Shown here: positions 62,882 through 64,000 of the stretch, one piece after another
Position numbering within the stretch: the stretch's first letter is position 1
How the letters are laid out: each line of letters begins with the position of its first letter
From: Vespa crabro
Lineage: Eukaryota; Arthropoda; Insecta; Hymenoptera; Vespidae
Assembly: GCF_910589235.1 (NCBI RefSeq)
Contig: NC_060960.1
Coordinates: 2,621,839-2,685,838, forward strand
Reading direction: 5' to 3'
Length of the DNA stretch: 64,000 nt
The notes under the pieces: model-generated
Database searches by the model: none
Told to the model about the DNA's origin: nothing
The model's input: only the letters and a program-made list of their open reading frames with translations
Made by a program: the position numbers and the translations under genes

Positions 62882-64000
62882 CTGTCAAAGCGAAATAAAA
62901 TACAAATTTTGTATAAATAAATCTATTGATGATTATCGATAAATACAGAATTCTGTTTTTATTTACGGCCATCCTTTCAAATTTATCAGAAGATCAAGTG
63001 TCGATTTTTATCAATCGACCATTAAAACGATTCGTGTGTTATCTTTGACAATAAAAGATTTTCATACTATGATAATAAAACTTTTTACAAACCAGTTCTT
63101 ATTTTTTATATAACAAAACTTTATATAACTAACAAACTAATACTATGCTAGCTATACTAATAATACTATACTAATACGAAACTAACAAACATATACTATA
63201 TATGAACTAACAATTATATAATTTACAATTTTTTTTATATTTTATTTAAAAAAAACAAATGATTTATAACTTTGAAGTTACAATATTTGTATGTATTTGC
63301 ATTATAAAACATATATGTTTTAGTATTTTTAATAGTTATCATTTATAATAATCTTTTCATCGAGTGATCTTTTTAAAATAGGAAATGCAAACGTAAGATA
63401 CTTTAGGATTATAAGAAAAAGTAATTTTTTCATGGAACACTTAAAGGATTTGCTGTAATAGTATACAGTTTTTCAGGAAATTCCGTTTAATGTAATCTCT
63501 TCTTCTTGTGATAGACAATTATTAATATTCAGTATAACTATCAATAATATTTATATGACATTGAAAAAAAGTTATCTAATTTATAATTATTAATATTTAT
63601 TTTTGTCTTTTTTTACTTCAAATTTTGTATAAAATCTGTTTTCATATTTCGGACCTATAATATAACAAAAAGAAAAAAAAAAACTTTATCATATTAAAAC
63701 TTAACGTAACATAGAATTACAAAATTACATTATGCATAAGATAATGCAGAAATTTTTGTGAAAACGTGATGAGAAAAGATACAATTACTTTACAAACTTT
63801 TCTAATTATTATATAACTGTTTCTCATTTCAAAATAAATTTAAGTATAATACATTTGAAAAAAAAATTGCGAACTGTCATAAATGAACTCCTTGATGATA
63901 AAAGAATGATATAACAATAAGTTACTTTATGACGATGAAATGAAATAATATTTCAATTCATACACACACACACACACACACATACACGCAGATGTATAAT
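62882..64000. other. intronic sequence upstream of the GPCR exons
   Basis: AT-rich DNA presumably within the next GPCR intron. I found no exon encoding TM1-TM4. It ends in a CA repeat at 63962-63983. Confidence 0.5.

Overview
The window looks like nuclear DNA of an AT-rich holometabolous insect. A hymenopteran (bee or wasp) is my best guess, but it is only a guess. The reasons are multi-exon genes with GT-AG introns, insect-type orthologues, very high AT content, and dozens of long AT, CT/GA, CA, ATT and CTTT microsatellites. I see no bacterial operons, CRISPR arrays, rRNA genes or confident functional tRNA genes.

Layout: positions 1 to about 38.8 kb form a gene-poor stretch of AT-rich DNA and simple repeats, broken by small GC-richer islands near 1.1, 8.0, 8.9, 10.0, 16.8, 23.7, 30.9 and 34.4 kb. 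Within it I can support a degenerate ~630-bp element with terminal inverted repeats (26.35-26.97 kb), a possible retrotransposon relic (28.0 kb), a candidate small secreted peptide ORF (32.0 kb), and two inverted-repeat motifs that look like ecdysone-receptor sites (8.9-9.1 kb).

From 38.8 to 51.3 kb lies a compact plus-strand cluster: the 20S proteasome beta5 subunit (5 exons, first intron apparently GC-AG), a DAP1 orthologue (3 exons, 102 aa) and an ERK7/MAPK15 kinase (11 exons, 806 aa, activation-loop motif TDY). All exon junctions were checked for phase by hand and give continuous open frames. A tRNA-derived relic sits just upstream of ERK7.

From 55.2 kb to the right edge runs the 3' part of a minus-strand rhodopsin-family, peptide-type GPCR. 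Five exons cover extracellular loop 2 through the C-terminal tail; the upstream exons lie beyond the window. Its last splice junction offers two possible C-termini. ERK7 and the GPCR are convergent.

Functionally the three plus-strand genes belong to protein turnover (proteasome), autophagy/translation control (DAP1) and secretion/cilium-related starvation signalling (ERK7). Neighbourhood alone does not show co-regulation. I found no convincing novel multi-gene system. The most checkable oddities are the GC-AG intron, Leu at beta5 position 45, the TDY loop, the alternative GPCR tail, the paired EcRE-like motifs and the TIR element.
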